From the NCBI RefSeq assembly GCF_003171515.1, contig NC_089392.1, positions 2,790,001-2,854,000 of the forward strand: a DNA stretch of 64,000 nucleotides, given 5' to 3'. The position numbers and the translations under genes are program-made. Shown piece after piece: positions 1 through 10,450 of the stretch. The DNA comes from Pyrenophora tritici-repentis (Eukaryota > Ascomycota > Dothideomycetes > Pleosporales > Pleosporaceae). Within the stretch, counting starts at the first letter, position 1, and every line of letters starts with the position of its first letter. The notes beneath the pieces were generated by a model that was not told the origin of the DNA, searched no databases, and was given only the letters and a program-made list of their open reading frames with translations.

Positions 1-114
1 GCTTAGGTGTACCTTCGTAGCAGCTATGTTCGTAGAAGATCAATACCAATACCAGTCACCAGAAGAACCTCGTTGTTGTTATTCACCCGTACGATCGTAC
101 AAGGCCTACCAACA
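1..114 (+). repeat. Left LTR of the copia element, 3' part
   Basis: Identical to 5742-5855 over all 114 bases. It ends CCAACA, then internal sequence starting CTGATCAGTG, which would be the primer-binding region. The matching tRNA is not identified. Confidence 0.93.
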
Positions 115-359
115 CTGATCAGTGATTGCATGGCAGTCACAGACAGTTAGGTTAGAAGAGACAGATCCTATAACCCCGCGCGTTCCCTAGATCGCCTATA
201 TCAGCGGCGGAGTTATCTGTGCTAAGTTCACTGTTAGCTGTATCAGGCGTCTCATCCGGCTTGAGACCGACCGTTCCAGCCGTATCAGAGCGTTCCCAGA
301 CGCAGTCCATACACGCACCGACCCCCACTTGGTCGCGCCATTGACCCGTGTACAACCCA

Positions 360-470
360 CGACTACCGACGAGTCCCTGGCGAACGCAGCCAGCAAGGCA
401 CACGTCAACAATCTACGACAACCGACGTATCCCTGGCGAACGCAGCCAGCACGGCACGCGTCAACAACAA
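360..470 (+). repeat. Imperfect tandem duplication in the retrotransposon leader
   Basis: A segment of about 50-58 bp starting with TACCGACGAGTCCCTGGCG (from 363) is repeated from about 421 with a few substitutions (CCCTGGCGAACGCAGCCAGC is shared exactly). The duplication sits between the LTR and the first gag ATG at 471, in what would be the untranslated leader. Confidence 0.8.
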
Positions 471-2048
471 ATGGCGAGCGAAACAGCAAGCAGTAATGGA
501 GGCTGTACACTCACACGAGAGGAGTTGCTAGGGACCACAAACCTAAAGGCAAGAGAGTGGCGTCACATTGATCCAAAGATCTGGGACGATGAGATCGAAG
601 CCCCAGACGACGAGGTAGACGGAACTGCAGCAACAACGTACATTGCGCGTGCGATCGCAGACTACACAGACCGGCCAACAGCAGACGCAGAGCTCTTTGG
701 TGAGTTCTGTCAGGACTTTGAAGGCTGGACTGAAGCTATGTTTATGCGCGCGCATGCAACGTATACTAAGGAACTAAAGCGGATCCTCCGCTTTAAGGGC
801 GTGTACACTGGCCGTGTTAACATGCCGCCAAGCGAAGCTGTGGCCAAGCTACTGCACAAGGAGGATTGTCCGAAGTGGCCGGACGATCAGTTCCAATCTA
901 CTGCCTTCGACGAGCGGTCAGCGGCGTATATGCTGCAACAGCGGAGGCTACTAGGACGACACACTACGGGATCGGTACAACCTACAAACGTAGGGACAGC
1001 GAGTCGAGCGCAGAGCCAAACCTCTGCAAGGGCAAGAGACCAAGACGCAGAGGATCAACAAACCGATGTCCAAGACGAGACCCGCACCCGTACCCAGGTC
1101 AGCCAACAACTAGCAGATCCGCTTGTAGAGACAATTGAACAGACACCACAGGCAGACGGGCGACACCAGGCGGACCAGCGACAGCAAAGTCATCAACCTC
1201 GCTTAACGTACAACAACTTTGACAGATTCCGCGAATACACGCCAGCATACCCACAACGCCCAAAGGGACCGAGCGTCCCTCCAATTATACCTTCAGGGGA
1301 TACAGACCCATACAAGGCAGTTCCCCCAATCGAGTTTAATAATGGGAAACTAGATCCGAAGACAATCAATGTCTTTACAAAGATGTGGGATCGTGAGAAG
1401 AAATACACAGGGAAGCCGTACGACCTCCTAGACGACAAATTGAAGATCTTCTACAGCATCTGCTATCACGTAGACATCCAGCCAGACCAATTCCATGCAG
1501 TCTTTCCACGGATCCTGGAAGGCCGTGCGCAAGACTACTACCTCCACTTCGTTGATCAGCGGACAGATACATTCTTGACTGTATACACGAAGCTTAAGAA
1601 CCACTTCGACACGGACGTCAACCACAGTCACTACTATGCAGACTGGACGACGACATCCTTTGCTAAAGTCCATAGGGAGAATCCTGACAAGACACTCCAT
1701 GAGGTCCTTGACATTATGCTAGACAAACTCCAGTTATGCCAGAGGGCGCTTGGGCAGCAGTATATGGGAGAATATGCGCTCCGGACCACAGTAATCACAG
1801 CATGTCGAGGCGTTAAAGAGTTCGCAATGGCGCTCTACAGGCCGTCTCTAGAATGCGAGGTCCTATTTGGAGATCTACGATCTTCGATTGAAAACTCACT
1901 CGCTATGACTACCTCTGTCAACTTCACAGAGGTAGACCAAGGTAACCAGTACTACTTAGACCGCCGGTACAACAGCAATGGAAGAAACCGAGGTGGGTCC
2001 CGAGGCGGAACTAGAGGCGCATTTCAAAAAAGGCGAACAAAGCTTTGA
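471..2048 (+). CDS. Copia-type Gag polyprotein segment
   Basis: The first in-frame ATG (471) gives about 525 aa; the frame is open further 5' but only through a GTG. The protein has an acidic and Gln-rich N-terminal half, then a globular Gag-like region (roughly codons 290-500). It ends in an Arg/Gly-rich tail typical of nucleic-acid-binding Gag C-termini. The frame stops at TGA 2046-2048 just before the zinc knuckle, which lies in the +1 frame. The last sense codon and stop form CTT TGA C, discussed as a possible recoding site. A run of six A at 2026-2031 is an alternative place for a simple indel. Confidence 0.85.
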   Translation: MASETASSNGGCTLTREELLGTTNLKAREWRHIDPKIWDDEIEAPDDEVDGTAATTYIARAIADYTDRPTADAELFGEFCQDFEGWTEAMFMRAHATYTKELKRILRFKGVYTGRVNMPPSEAVAKLLHKEDCPKWPDDQFQSTAFDERSAAYMLQQRRLLGRHTTGSVQPTNVGTASRAQSQTSARARDQDAEDQQTDVQDETRTRTQVSQQLADPLVETIEQTPQADGRHQADQRQQSHQPRLTYNNFDRFREYTPAYPQRPKGPSVPPIIPSGDTDPYKAVPPIEFNNGKLDPKTINVFTKMWDREKKYTGKPYDLLDDKLKIFYSICYHVDIQPDQFHAVFPRILEGRAQDYYLHFVDQRTDTFLTVYTKLKNHFDTDVNHSHYYADWTTTSFAKVHRENPDKTLHEVLDIMLDKLQLCQRALGQQYMGEYALRTTVITACRGVKEFAMALYRPSLECEVLFGDLRSSIENSLAMTTSVNFTEVDQGNQYYLDRRYNSNGRNRGGSRGGTRGAFQKRRTKL

Positions 2049-2736
2049 CAGTAGCCGTGGATTCAAGCCACGCTGGAAGAAGAAGTGCTTTGTCTGCCAG
2101 AAGGAAGGATGCTGGTCCACAAACCACACAGACGAAGAGCGCAAGACTGCCCGTGCGCAGTTCTTCTCTATGCTGTATTTTACAGGTGCGCCACCACCCA
2201 AGGACTTCTCAGTACACCTTGCAGAGTACGAAGGAATTGAGCACACCAGCCAGTATAACCAGAGAGGCTGGAAAGAGGAGGAAGACTGCGAGGATGACGA
2301 CAATGACGACGGCACTGGCGAACAACAATACTTTGAGCAGCAGTTCTTCAAGGAGCAATGCCTTGCAGACCAGGCGTTCTTGCATCACATTTCTGGCGAC
2401 GACATATACGGTCGAGGCGCGCCGTCAGCACCAGCGTCGCAGTTTCTGCTCGAGGACCGCTATACACGATCTCTGTACCAAGGTATCCTCCCGGATACAG
2501 GCGCTGCCAACGTATCTACAGTTGGCAAAGAGCAGTATCTTGCACTCACACGAGAAGATCCAACAGTTAAGATAGACACATCTACAGCTGGGAAAGCATC
2601 TATCAAATTCGGAAAAGGCGAGGCTACAGCGTCTATTGGAACAGTGCAGGTCTCTACAGAGATTGGAAGATCAACTTCGAAGTGCTCGAGGCGCCTACAC
2701 CGTTCTTGCTGTGCCTTGCAGATATGGACCGCTTAA
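1978..2736 (+). CDS. Copia zinc knuckle and aspartic protease, in the +1 frame
   Basis: This frame overlaps the gag end by about 70 bp. It encodes a Cys/His cluster (C-x2-C-x4-C-x4-H, near 2085-2130) in a Lys-rich context. An aspartic protease signature follows, with Asp-Thr-Gly at 2494-2502 preceded by hydrophobic residues. It has no plausible start of its own, so it must be reached by frameshifting from gag or be separated by mutation. The frame loses its family-like sequence near 2665 and stops at 2736; the protease C-terminal sequence continues in the frame of the downstream pol region. That is the pattern expected from one lost base in a short A run (GGAAG at 2665-2669). Confidence 0.8.
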   Translation: MEETEVGPEAELEAHFKKGEQSFDSSRGFKPRWKKKCFVCQKEGCWSTNHTDEERKTARAQFFSMLYFTGAPPPKDFSVHLAEYEGIEHTSQYNQRGWKEEEDCEDDDNDDGTGEQQYFEQQFFKEQCLADQAFLHHISGDDIYGRGAPSAPASQFLLEDRYTRSLYQGILPDTGAANVSTVGKEQYLALTREDPTVKIDTSTAGKASIKFGKGEATASIGTVQVSTEIGRSTSKCSRRLHRSCCALQIWTA

Positions 2737-5600
2737 AAGTCTACTTCAATAACACTACAGATGAGCTTGTTCAGGACAAGATACGCATCCCTGTTCTACG
2801 CAAATGGGGACACCCATGGTTCCATCTCAACAAGAGAGAGAGAGCAACGGTGTTTCTCACTGAGACAGAGCTGAGACGGCTCCATCGCCGGTTTGGACAC
2901 CCAGCTGTCACGCGACTAGTTAAACTCTTAAAGGACGCTGGCCATAACGACTTTGAAGAGAGAACCCTAGAGGAGGTCACTGAATTCTGCCACCACTGCC
3001 AGCTCCACAGCTCCGCGCCGCGCCGATTCAAATTCACTCTGAAGGATGATCACCACTTCAACTATGAGATCCTGGTGGATGTGATGTATCTCAGCGGCAA
3101 GCCAGTATTACATGTGGTTGATTCTTCAACTGCTTTCCAAGGCGCAAAATTCCTCAGCGCTATCTCAGCTAAGGAGACATGGCAGGCACTGCGGATGCTA
3201 TGGATCGACACGTATCAAGGACCACCAGACATCATCACACATGATGCAGGCACCAACTTTGCAAGCGCAGAGTTCCGTGCTGAGGCAAAGATCATGGGAG
3301 TTACATGCAAGCAGGTGCCTACAGAGGCTCACTGGTCGGTGGGCAAGACTGAGAGATACCACGCACCACTTCGCCGAGCATGGGATATACTCCATGACGA
3401 GCTCCAAGACGATATGTCTGATGAAGCGATCCTTCAAATGGCCGTGAAAGCTGTCAATGACACCGCTGGACCCGATGGTCTAGTCCCGACTCTACTAGTC
3501 TTTGGAGCATACCCACGAATGACTACAGAGTCGCCGCCGGCACCTTCAATGGTTAGGCGCAGCGAGGCTATTCAAAAGGCGACGAAAGCCCTGCGCAAGC
3601 TTACTGCAGAGCGCCAAGTTGCAGACGCCTTGAACACCCGCAATGGACCAGCCACTGCAGACATGCTCGCGCTCCCACTCCAGAGTGAAGTCTTAGTATG
3701 GAGAGAGAGTGATGGCTGGAATGGCCCGTACAAGATCGCCAGTATAGACGGCCACAACGTTACTGTCGATATGGTCAATGGTCCAACAACATTCAGATCT
3801 ACTGTCGTCAAGCCATACTACAGACCGGACCATCTTTGGAGCGACCCCGATGCGCCACACGCGCTGAATGAGCCGCATGAGCCGGTAGCAGTACCACCGG
3901 CAGTGCAACCACGCAAGAGAGGCCGCCCTCCAGGATCAAAGAACAAGCGGAAGGGGCACGCGTACATCACCAAGAAGGAGCAGGACGATCTTGAGCTAGC
4001 TATCAAGCTACGTAACGATGGAGTTATCACAACACCAGGCGCACCCTTTGAAGCATCTGATGACCAAGAGATCAGCGACCTCGTAGGTCGTGGAGTCTTC
4101 AAGTTTGAGCAATACGACGAGAGGCTACACAGCAAGATCCGGATCTTCAAGTCACGCCTGGTACGTGAGGTCAAGGGAAAGACAACCAAGCCCTATGAGA
4201 AATCCCGCCTGGTTATCCAAGGCTACCAGGACCACGGCAAAGAGGCTATCTTGACGCAATCTCCAACCATCCAGCGATGCAGCCAGCGCCTGATCATGTC
4301 GCTGGCGCCCGAGATGGTACAACGCGGAATGAACATAGAGCTCCGTGATATCACGCAGGCGTATCCCCAGGCGCAGACAACCCTGAAGAGGACGATACTC
4401 GCACATCTTCCTACTGAGCTGGTACCACGATATCCGAGGGGCACGCTACTCCATGTGATCAAGCCACTGTATGGAATCGCAGAGGCAGGAGTCCACTGGT
4501 GGACAACCTATCATGGGCACCATTGCAAGGAACTGGACATGGCAACATCTACGTACGACCCATGCCTGTTAATCACAAACAGCGACACCAGCATCTTCGG
4601 CATCGTTGGCATGCAAACAGATGACACTCTCATGCTTGGGACACCCGCGTTCTCGTTACTTGAAGAGAAAAAGATCCAGAAGGCAGAGTTTAGATCGAAA
4701 CCAAAGTCTGTCCTTACACCAGAAATTCAATTGGATTTTAATGGATGTACACTCACGATCGACGCTAGCAAACCAATTCTGAACCTTAGGCAGAAAGGAC
4801 AAGGAGGAAAGATCAAACTTGTGGACGTTAGGGCACCCGACCGCGCGCAACAGTACACAGAGCAGCGCGCCCGCGGAGCGTACATCGCATCAACATGCCA
4901 ACCAGAGGCGTCATTCGATCTGTCCGTCGCCGCTCAGGCGCAGCAACCATCAGATGAGGACATCAAGGCACTCAACAAGCGCCTGAAGTGGCAGATAGAG
5001 AACCTCGATCGTGGCCTCCGTTACATCACTGTCAATCTCACGGAGGCTAAGTTGATGGTCTTCGTAGACGGCTCCTTTGCCAACAACAAGGACCTCAGCT
5101 CACAGCTCGGCTTTGTCCTCATGCTCGTCAACGAGTCTATTGACGCTAACACCTTCACAATCCAAGGCAACATAATCCACTACAGCTCTACAAAATGTAA
5201 GCGCGTCACAAGGAGCGTACTAGCCTCTGAGATTTATGGCATGGTCAACGGCTTTGATATAGGCATCGCTATTGCCACTACCTTAAGAATAGTCACAGAA
5301 CGACTTAGAATACCTGAGGTTCCCTTGGTTGTCTGTACAGACTCGTACTCCTTGTACGAGTGCCTCGTTAAGCTTGGAACAACGAAGGAGAAGCGTCTTA
5401 TGATCGACATCATGGCGCTGCGTCAATCATATGAGCGTCGCGAGATCACTGAGATCCGCTGGATCAATGGTGACGATAATCCTGCTGACGCCTTCACGAA
5501 GGCATCGCCAAACCGCGCTCTTGAACGCTTTATTGACGGCAACAAGCTGACAGTCCGAGTAGATGGATGGGTGCAGAGGCCGACAAGCTTTGATGTTTGA
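2682..5600 (+). CDS. Copia Pol: integrase, reverse transcriptase, RNase H
   Basis: This 972-codon frame has no ATG near its beginning and is open upstream, so it is the distal part of a polyprotein. Numbering from 2682: a gag-pre-integrase HHCC zinc site (H68, H73, C103, C106), and an integrase core with D133, D188 and E224 (D-x35-E). An AT-hook-like basic stretch with GRPPGSK follows, then the reverse transcriptase with Thr-Asp-Asp at 4617-4625 as the catalytic pair, and RNase H with Val-Asp-Gly-Ser near 5060. The Thr before the Asp pair departs from the Tyr-x-Asp-Asp usual in reverse transcriptases; I have the impression, not checked, that some fungal copia elements share it. There is no internal stop, so pol itself is intact. 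Confidence 0.93.
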   Translation: MLEAPTPFLLCLADMDRLKVYFNNTTDELVQDKIRIPVLRKWGHPWFHLNKRERATVFLTETELRRLHRRFGHPAVTRLVKLLKDAGHNDFEERTLEEVTEFCHHCQLHSSAPRRFKFTLKDDHHFNYEILVDVMYLSGKPVLHVVDSSTAFQGAKFLSAISAKETWQALRMLWIDTYQGPPDIITHDAGTNFASAEFRAEAKIMGVTCKQVPTEAHWSVGKTERYHAPLRRAWDILHDELQDDMSDEAILQMAVKAVNDTAGPDGLVPTLLVFGAYPRMTTESPPAPSMVRRSEAIQKATKALRKLTAERQVADALNTRNGPATADMLALPLQSEVLVWRESDGWNGPYKIASIDGHNVTVDMVNGPTTFRSTVVKPYYRPDHLWSDPDAPHALNEPHEPVAVPPAVQPRKRGRPPGSKNKRKGHAYITKKEQDDLELAIKLRNDGVITTPGAPFEASDDQEISDLVGRGVFKFEQYDERLHSKIRIFKSRLVREVKGKTTKPYEKSRLVIQGYQDHGKEAILTQSPTIQRCSQRLIMSLAPEMVQRGMNIELRDITQAYPQAQTTLKRTILAHLPTELVPRYPRGTLLHVIKPLYGIAEAGVHWWTTYHGHHCKELDMATSTYDPCLLITNSDTSIFGIVGMQTDDTLMLGTPAFSLLEEKKIQKAEFRSKPKSVLTPEIQLDFNGCTLTIDASKPILNLRQKGQGGKIKLVDVRAPDRAQQYTEQRARGAYIASTCQPEASFDLSVAAQAQQPSDEDIKALNKRLKWQIENLDRGLRYITVNLTEAKLMVFVDGSFANNKDLSSQLGFVLMLVNESIDANTFTIQGNIIHYSSTKCKRVTRSVLASEIYGMVNGFDIGIAIATTLRIVTERLRIPEVPLVVCTDSYSLYECLVKLGTTKEKRLMIDIMALRQSYERREITEIRWINGDDNPADAFTKASPNRALERFIDGNKLTVRVDGWVQRPTSFDV

Positions 5601-5741
5601 TGCTACACACACTGTCACTACCGATACAAGCAGAGTTACTAGCTATCCAGAAAGAAAAGACTTCCAATGTCGAATCGTGAGTATCGGTAGAGACGTCGGC
5701 TGCTTGACACTTCGGCCCGACTTCGGCCCACCTTGCGCAGA

Positions 5742-5855
5742 GCTTAGGTGTACCTTCGTAGCAGCTATGTTCGTAGAAGATCAATACCAATACCAGTCAC
5801 CAGAAGAACCTCGTTGTTGTTATTCACCCGTACGATCGTACAAGGCCTACCAACA
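5742..5855 (+). repeat. Right LTR, part matched by the left copy
   Basis: Identical to 1-114. The true LTR starts upstream, somewhere between the pol stop (5600) and 5742; TG dinucleotides at 5601, 5613 and 5700 are possible starts. It ends CAACA at 5855, followed by ATATATACT of the flank. Confidence 0.9.
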
Positions 5856-7153
5856 ATATATACTATTCTACCACGATGATCAGGAGTTCACTGATCGTAC
5901 GTACCTTTTTGGTTGCATAGCGTAGTGGGCGTAGACCTACGTTCTGACAGTCGTCTTCCTAGGTATCTCGGCTAGTACTTTTACCCCATCCGCAAGTACA
6001 GTATGGGGGCTGCACTAACTTTCACACATTCTACCTATATTTAACTTTCCTTTTCTCCACTCTACTTGTCTCTTGTGGCTATTTCCACCAATGCACGCCG
6101 CTACTTGTTCACTTAGTCTTCTAGATGAATCTTTATTCGAGAAACCGAGAAACTGATCCTCCTCCCTTCCTAGCTTTACTATAGCGCTTAGTATTTGTAG
6201 AGAGTGATATATGACCTGTTTGTGTTGGACGTTTTTAGGTGTAGCGGATGTGAGTGTGAGCGATAGGGCGAGGAAGGGGTGGACGGTAATGCTATAGAGG
6301 AGGAGAGGTGGGTAGGCAGTATCACAATACAATACGATTATAGAATTTCGAGTAAATCAAGAGCAGAAGGAAACAGAGATAATAAGGGAATAAAATACCA
6401 TTCGTGTCGGACTCCCGCACAGGGCAGGCTTGGGCAATCGAGTATCTTCTCCCATTTCCCAACGGCGACAATAATATGCAAAGCGGTTACATTGACGGTA
6501 TATAATATTTTCAATGGAAGGTTTTTCCATGCGTTCATCGAGTACTCGAAGACGCGCAGTATCGTGGTGAGCGTTGGTCACGTGAGGGTTGCTGACTACC
6601 GTTGTCTCACACGCAGCCCATTTCACGAGTCATGTTCTTCGCGCAAGCATCTCACTCAAGGGAAAACGTAATCTCTCCGTTCTTCATTCCACAGCCCAGC
6701 CCAGCCCGTGGCTTGGTCTATATTTCTTTTCTTTTCTAAAGAATAGCTGTATAATAATCGATTGGCCCTGTGAAATTGCTGTAATATTTCCTTATGCTAT
6801 AGCGGCATACATCCAGTATGGTCAAGGACAAGCTGTTTGATCGTCACCAGCGGTAGCATCACCACAGCAACAGCTTCCTCATACGCGCTTTCGTGTAAGG
6901 TCCCGATTCCTTCTTCTTGTTCTTCCGTTATATCCGTCCCCAGCTTGTCGTTTAAAGCCACAAATGCCGTCCTACCCGCTCGCTTCCAGCGCCGCAATCT
7001 TGGCGACCTCCACATTGCACAGCCATCGTTCCCTATGTGCGGCTCGCAGGTGGGAGGGAGGCGGGGAAAGCCTCATGCCCTGCCCCCATCCAAGAGAAAA
7101 GGTAGTCGTCGAAGATAAAAGTAAAAAAAACTTGATCATTTGCAGCCCAGCTC
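5856..7153. other. Intergenic, no gene recognised
   Basis: About 1.3 kb between the retrotransposon and the next gene. Open frames of up to 130 codons exist on the plus strand (for example 6279-6671) but show no domain, no codon-like regularity and no splice logic. I see nothing further in it. Confidence 0.5.
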
Positions 7154-7615
7154 CTATTCTTTCTGGTCCTTCTTGTCCTTCTTGCAGGCCCAATTGTACC
7201 TGACCAAACACTGATCCGCACACTCATCGTACTGAGCAGTGAGCCCCATGGTCTCGCGGTCAATGTATAACTTTGCGCACTCGTCCAGACAAGGCTGTGC
7301 GGTGAGGTAAATGGCACAACATTCCTGACTCCCGACGTTCTGTGTGCAAAATGAACTTTTTTCGGTTGACGAGTTGCCGAGATGTGAGGTGATGAAGTTG
7401 TTGATGGCCTGGGTTAGGCAGGGTAGAACATGGTAGAGGACCAAGGGGACGCAGATGAGGAGGAGGATGAGCGTTGTTATGGGCCGACTGCGGGAGGTGT
7501 ATCTGCGGTGGAGGCGGGCGGTTGTAGTGGCGCGGGGGGTGGGTTTGGTATCGATTCTAGAGGGGCTTGCTTCTTTCATGATTGGTGATTGTTGCATTTG
7601 GAGGTCTTGTTGCAT
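7154..7615 (-). CDS. Small single-pass membrane protein with a cysteine-rich C-terminal domain, function unknown
   Basis: The first ATG on the minus strand at 7615 gives 153 aa; two more in-frame ATGs follow closely (7597 and 7576). The layout is a basic, Arg/Thr-rich N-terminus, one hydrophobic segment at about residues 45-65 (Leu/Ile/Val-rich), then about 85 residues with eight or so cysteines including a Cys-Cys pair, ending in a Lys-rich tail. This looks like a type II or single-anchor protein with a disulfide-bonded or metal-binding lumenal part. I do not recognise the family. The frame remains open upstream of 7615 without an ATG, so a 5' exon is possible. Confidence 0.55.
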   Translation of the reverse strand: MQQDLQMQQSPIMKEASPSRIDTKPTPRATTTARLHRRYTSRSRPITTLILLLICVPLVLYHVLPCLTQAINNFITSHLGNSSTEKSSFCTQNVGSQECCAIYLTAQPCLDECAKLYIDRETMGLTAQYDECADQCLVRYNWACKKDKKDQKE

Positions 7616-8817
7616 TTGGGATTGAGCCAAGGGAGACAAGTGCGAGAGAAACTGATGATTGTAGTGTGACCTTGGTTGTGATAGTGGTTCGCTAAATGAA
7701 TGTTGATAAAATGACGACAAAATATTTCAAGATGGTGAGAAGAGAATGTTGGACGCAAAGGGGTTGGGTTTGCAGAGAATCTAAAATCAGAAATGACAGC
7801 TTCGCTGGCGGTATGTATGTATGACAAGATCGACAGCCACATAAATGTGATCGTCAACACGGTACGGCGGCAGCGCTAGTGTGCTTCGCTGACAAGTGCG
7901 GTTTCTTCACCAATCTGCTACCCGCAGCGTCTTGGGCCTCGTATGATTAGCTGAATTCGTCCAAGGGCTGATGATATCCAAGGAGTGGGCCAATCGCGCA
8001 AGGCTAGTGTAGGCATGGGCTGTAATGACTTTCGTATGCAGGAAGAAAACGGTTTCCACATGCGCTACGTACCCAATCGGTGGGGTAGCTGGTGCACGAT
8101 TGGTTTGTGAAACGGGGACGGGTAACTGGCAGTTTCTACCTGTTAAGGTTCTACGACCGTTAGTAGACAGGGACCCGACCGCAGCTGCGGTAATGAGCGT
8201 GGCCCGGTCGAGATGTCTTGTGTGGCACAGGCAGGAGATCTGGGGAAGTTTCGCTCGTGCTCTCGGGCGCTTGGCCTGATATTATGTCCGTCCGTAAGCT
8301 TCCGAGAATACGAGGTAGTTGGTGCTGGGTACTGTAGCCATTGGGCTTTCCATGTGGCCGCACCCTTTTTGACACGGTGACCATGCCAATTTGCTGACGT
8401 AGAAGAGTGTGCCGTTAACAAGACCAAAAACGAATGGAAGTTGAGGTATCTCGGTAGTCGCGCTTTATCCTTTCACTGTTCTGCGACACCGCGTTCGTCT
8501 CACATTGACCCTCCAAGGGTAACGCGCCAGAGGCTAGCACGGTTCAGGCGATAAGCGTGGTCCGCTTTAGTTTCCATCTTCACAGATCGTGGACGATCGC
8601 TGCAAGGATGCGATGAGTACGTATTTTTTGTTCAACGCCGATGAATGCTATTCGCTGCTTGTATACCGTACATGATGCACAAAGGGCGCGTCTACTAGAC
8701 TGAGCCTCACGCTATGCCAGATGAAGATGAAAAACGCACAGATGTCCAGTCGGAGTCAGATGAGAAAGGCCAGAATGACAGGCAAATTACCGAATATCAC
8801 GTACACGATAAAAATGT
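7616..8817. other. Intergenic, no gene recognised
   Basis: About 1.2 kb between two minus-strand genes. It should hold the promoter of the small membrane protein. Short frames (for example 8025-8279) look random. Confidence 0.5.
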
Positions 8818-10216
8818 TCAGTGCCATGAGATACTGCGCATGTTAGCTTGTGTTCAATCAATACAATTACATAAACTTACTACAACATGATGCCGGCACC
8901 AGTGAACATGGCGCTGAACTGCATCAGGGTCTTTCTCAGTTCTTGACCCTTGTTCGGGCCGGTCTCAAGTAGTTCTGGTATGACAGCAACTGTTCCGACA
9001 TACAGAAACGTGCCAGCGGTGAATGGGAGCAACATGTCACCCCATTGCAGACTGGTACCCATAATTCCAGGGCCGTGGGCGCCGGCTGACGCGGAGTTTC
9101 CGCCGAATTCTTGGATAGCGATGCCAATGCATGTGCCTAGAAAAGCGCCGACAGCTGTGACAAATTGCGCGCCCATAGCTGCGCGCTTACTAAAGCCCGA
9201 CTGTATTAGGAGAGCAAAATCGCCCACCTCGTGAGGGATTTCGTGAAAGAACACAGCCACAGTAGTTGTAGCTCCGATTGTGGGTGAGGCGTAAAAGGAA
9301 GAACTGAGCGCGAGCCCGTCGGTGATGTTGTGAGTGAAGTCGGCGATAAGGTTGAGGTAGCCACCAAGTTTAACGCTGGCGTTGATCTCCTTCTCGGTTG
9401 GTGCGTCTGCGGTGGCCGATGTAGCGTTTGCACCAGACTTCCTGGCGCGAAGCGTATCTTTCGAGTCCTTTGTGCCGATGCCTGTCGCCTTCGCAGTTGC
9501 TTCGACCTTCTCGTGCGAATGTCCATGGGAGTGATCGTGGCCGCCTTGGCCTCCAGTCGCAATGCGCAACCCCTTGTCCATGGCCACAAACGTGACAAAG
9601 CCCACCATGATGGCCACGCCTAGCAATAGATTCTTGTTGGGCTCCACCATAACAAATTTGACCGAATCGTGTTCGTCCTCGCCCAAGAAGATCTCTGGTA
9701 GCAGATGGAAAAGCGTGTCACCTAGCAGACCCCCGACAGCGAATGCTACCATGACAGACAGCGAGGACGGGTCGATGTTGGGCGGGCATAGTGCGAGGAG
9801 GAAGTTTGGTGGGCCGGATATGTAGAGCGTCGCCAACAAGGAATTGACTGCAGGACTGCCGGGGAAGAGGAAAGCGAAGATTTGGGAGGCGACAGACGAT
9901 GTTGTCGGACTCGAGGCTACCTTGTGCTGATTGAGAGCTTGCACCAGAGGACATTCCTAATACGTGTCAACACTGCAACAAGCACGCGACATGTCGTCCT
10001 GTCGATACAGTCCGAAGTAGGATAAAGTGAACAAGGCATATTAAGACATGCATCAAGTGAATAGCATACCTGTAATTGCTCCTCTATTTGATGGGTAGTC
10101 AAGTCCTCCACTGACACTCCCGTCTCGCCCTTGACAGCTGCAGCAGCCACATTCCACGCCAACACTGCAACAAATATCGCCAAGGACACCAAGGTTCTGT
10201 TGCGACGCGAAACCAT
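8818..10216 (-). CDS. ZIP-family zinc/metal transporter, KE4/SLC39A7-like
   Basis: Three exons: 10216-10070, 9956-8881 and a 16-nt last exon 8833-8818. The introns (10069-9957 and 8880-8834) have GT-AG ends and the joined frame is 412 aa. An N-terminal signal-like hydrophobic stretch is followed by ZIP membrane segments. A His-rich loop lies at about residues 189-197, and the two ZIP metal-site motifs HNITDG (about 258-263) and HEIPHEVGD (about 287-295) are present. Family knowledge: KE4-type ZIPs export zinc from the ER/Golgi to the cytosol, so an endomembrane location is inferred. Without the last exon the frame would stop four codons after the final GAG of the membrane segment. The gene is divergent from NOP16 with 234 bp between the starts. 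Confidence 0.93.
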
Positions 10217-10450
10217 GGTGACACGTGATTCAATTAAACTCGACCAAATAATTGATGGCGGGGGTTGATAATGGAAGCATTTAGGGACCTGTGAGCTGCC
10301 GATACATAAGTACTATCGCCAGTTCCGTTATCGATAAGGCTAGCGCCGTGGTAACATAAAGTTCGCCAAAAGTTTTGGAAGTTGCGACTGGCGCCTCTGC
10401 AACACTCCATCACCCTGCCATATTCTCCAAACGCCCAAAAATAATATACA
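10217..10450. promoter_or_regulatory. Bidirectional promoter between the ZIP transporter and NOP16
   Basis: The two start codons point away from each other across 234 bp, so this segment must contain both promoters and both 5' leaders. I see no clear TATA box for either gene, which would fit constitutive expression. Confidence 0.6.

Larger units (their letters stand above)
1..5855 (+). mobile_element. Ty1/copia LTR retrotransposon, left end outside the window
   Basis: The window opens inside the left LTR: bases 1-114 recur without a mismatch at 5742-5855, and both copies end in CCAACA. Between them lie gag, protease, integrase, reverse transcriptase and RNase H, in the order PR-IN-RT-RH that defines Ty1/copia (Pseudoviridae-type) elements. 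Identical LTR segments suggest a recent insertion. The coding frame is interrupted near 2046 and near 2665, so this copy may depend on recoding or be non-autonomous. The target-site duplication cannot be tested because the left flank is missing. Confidence 0.95.
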
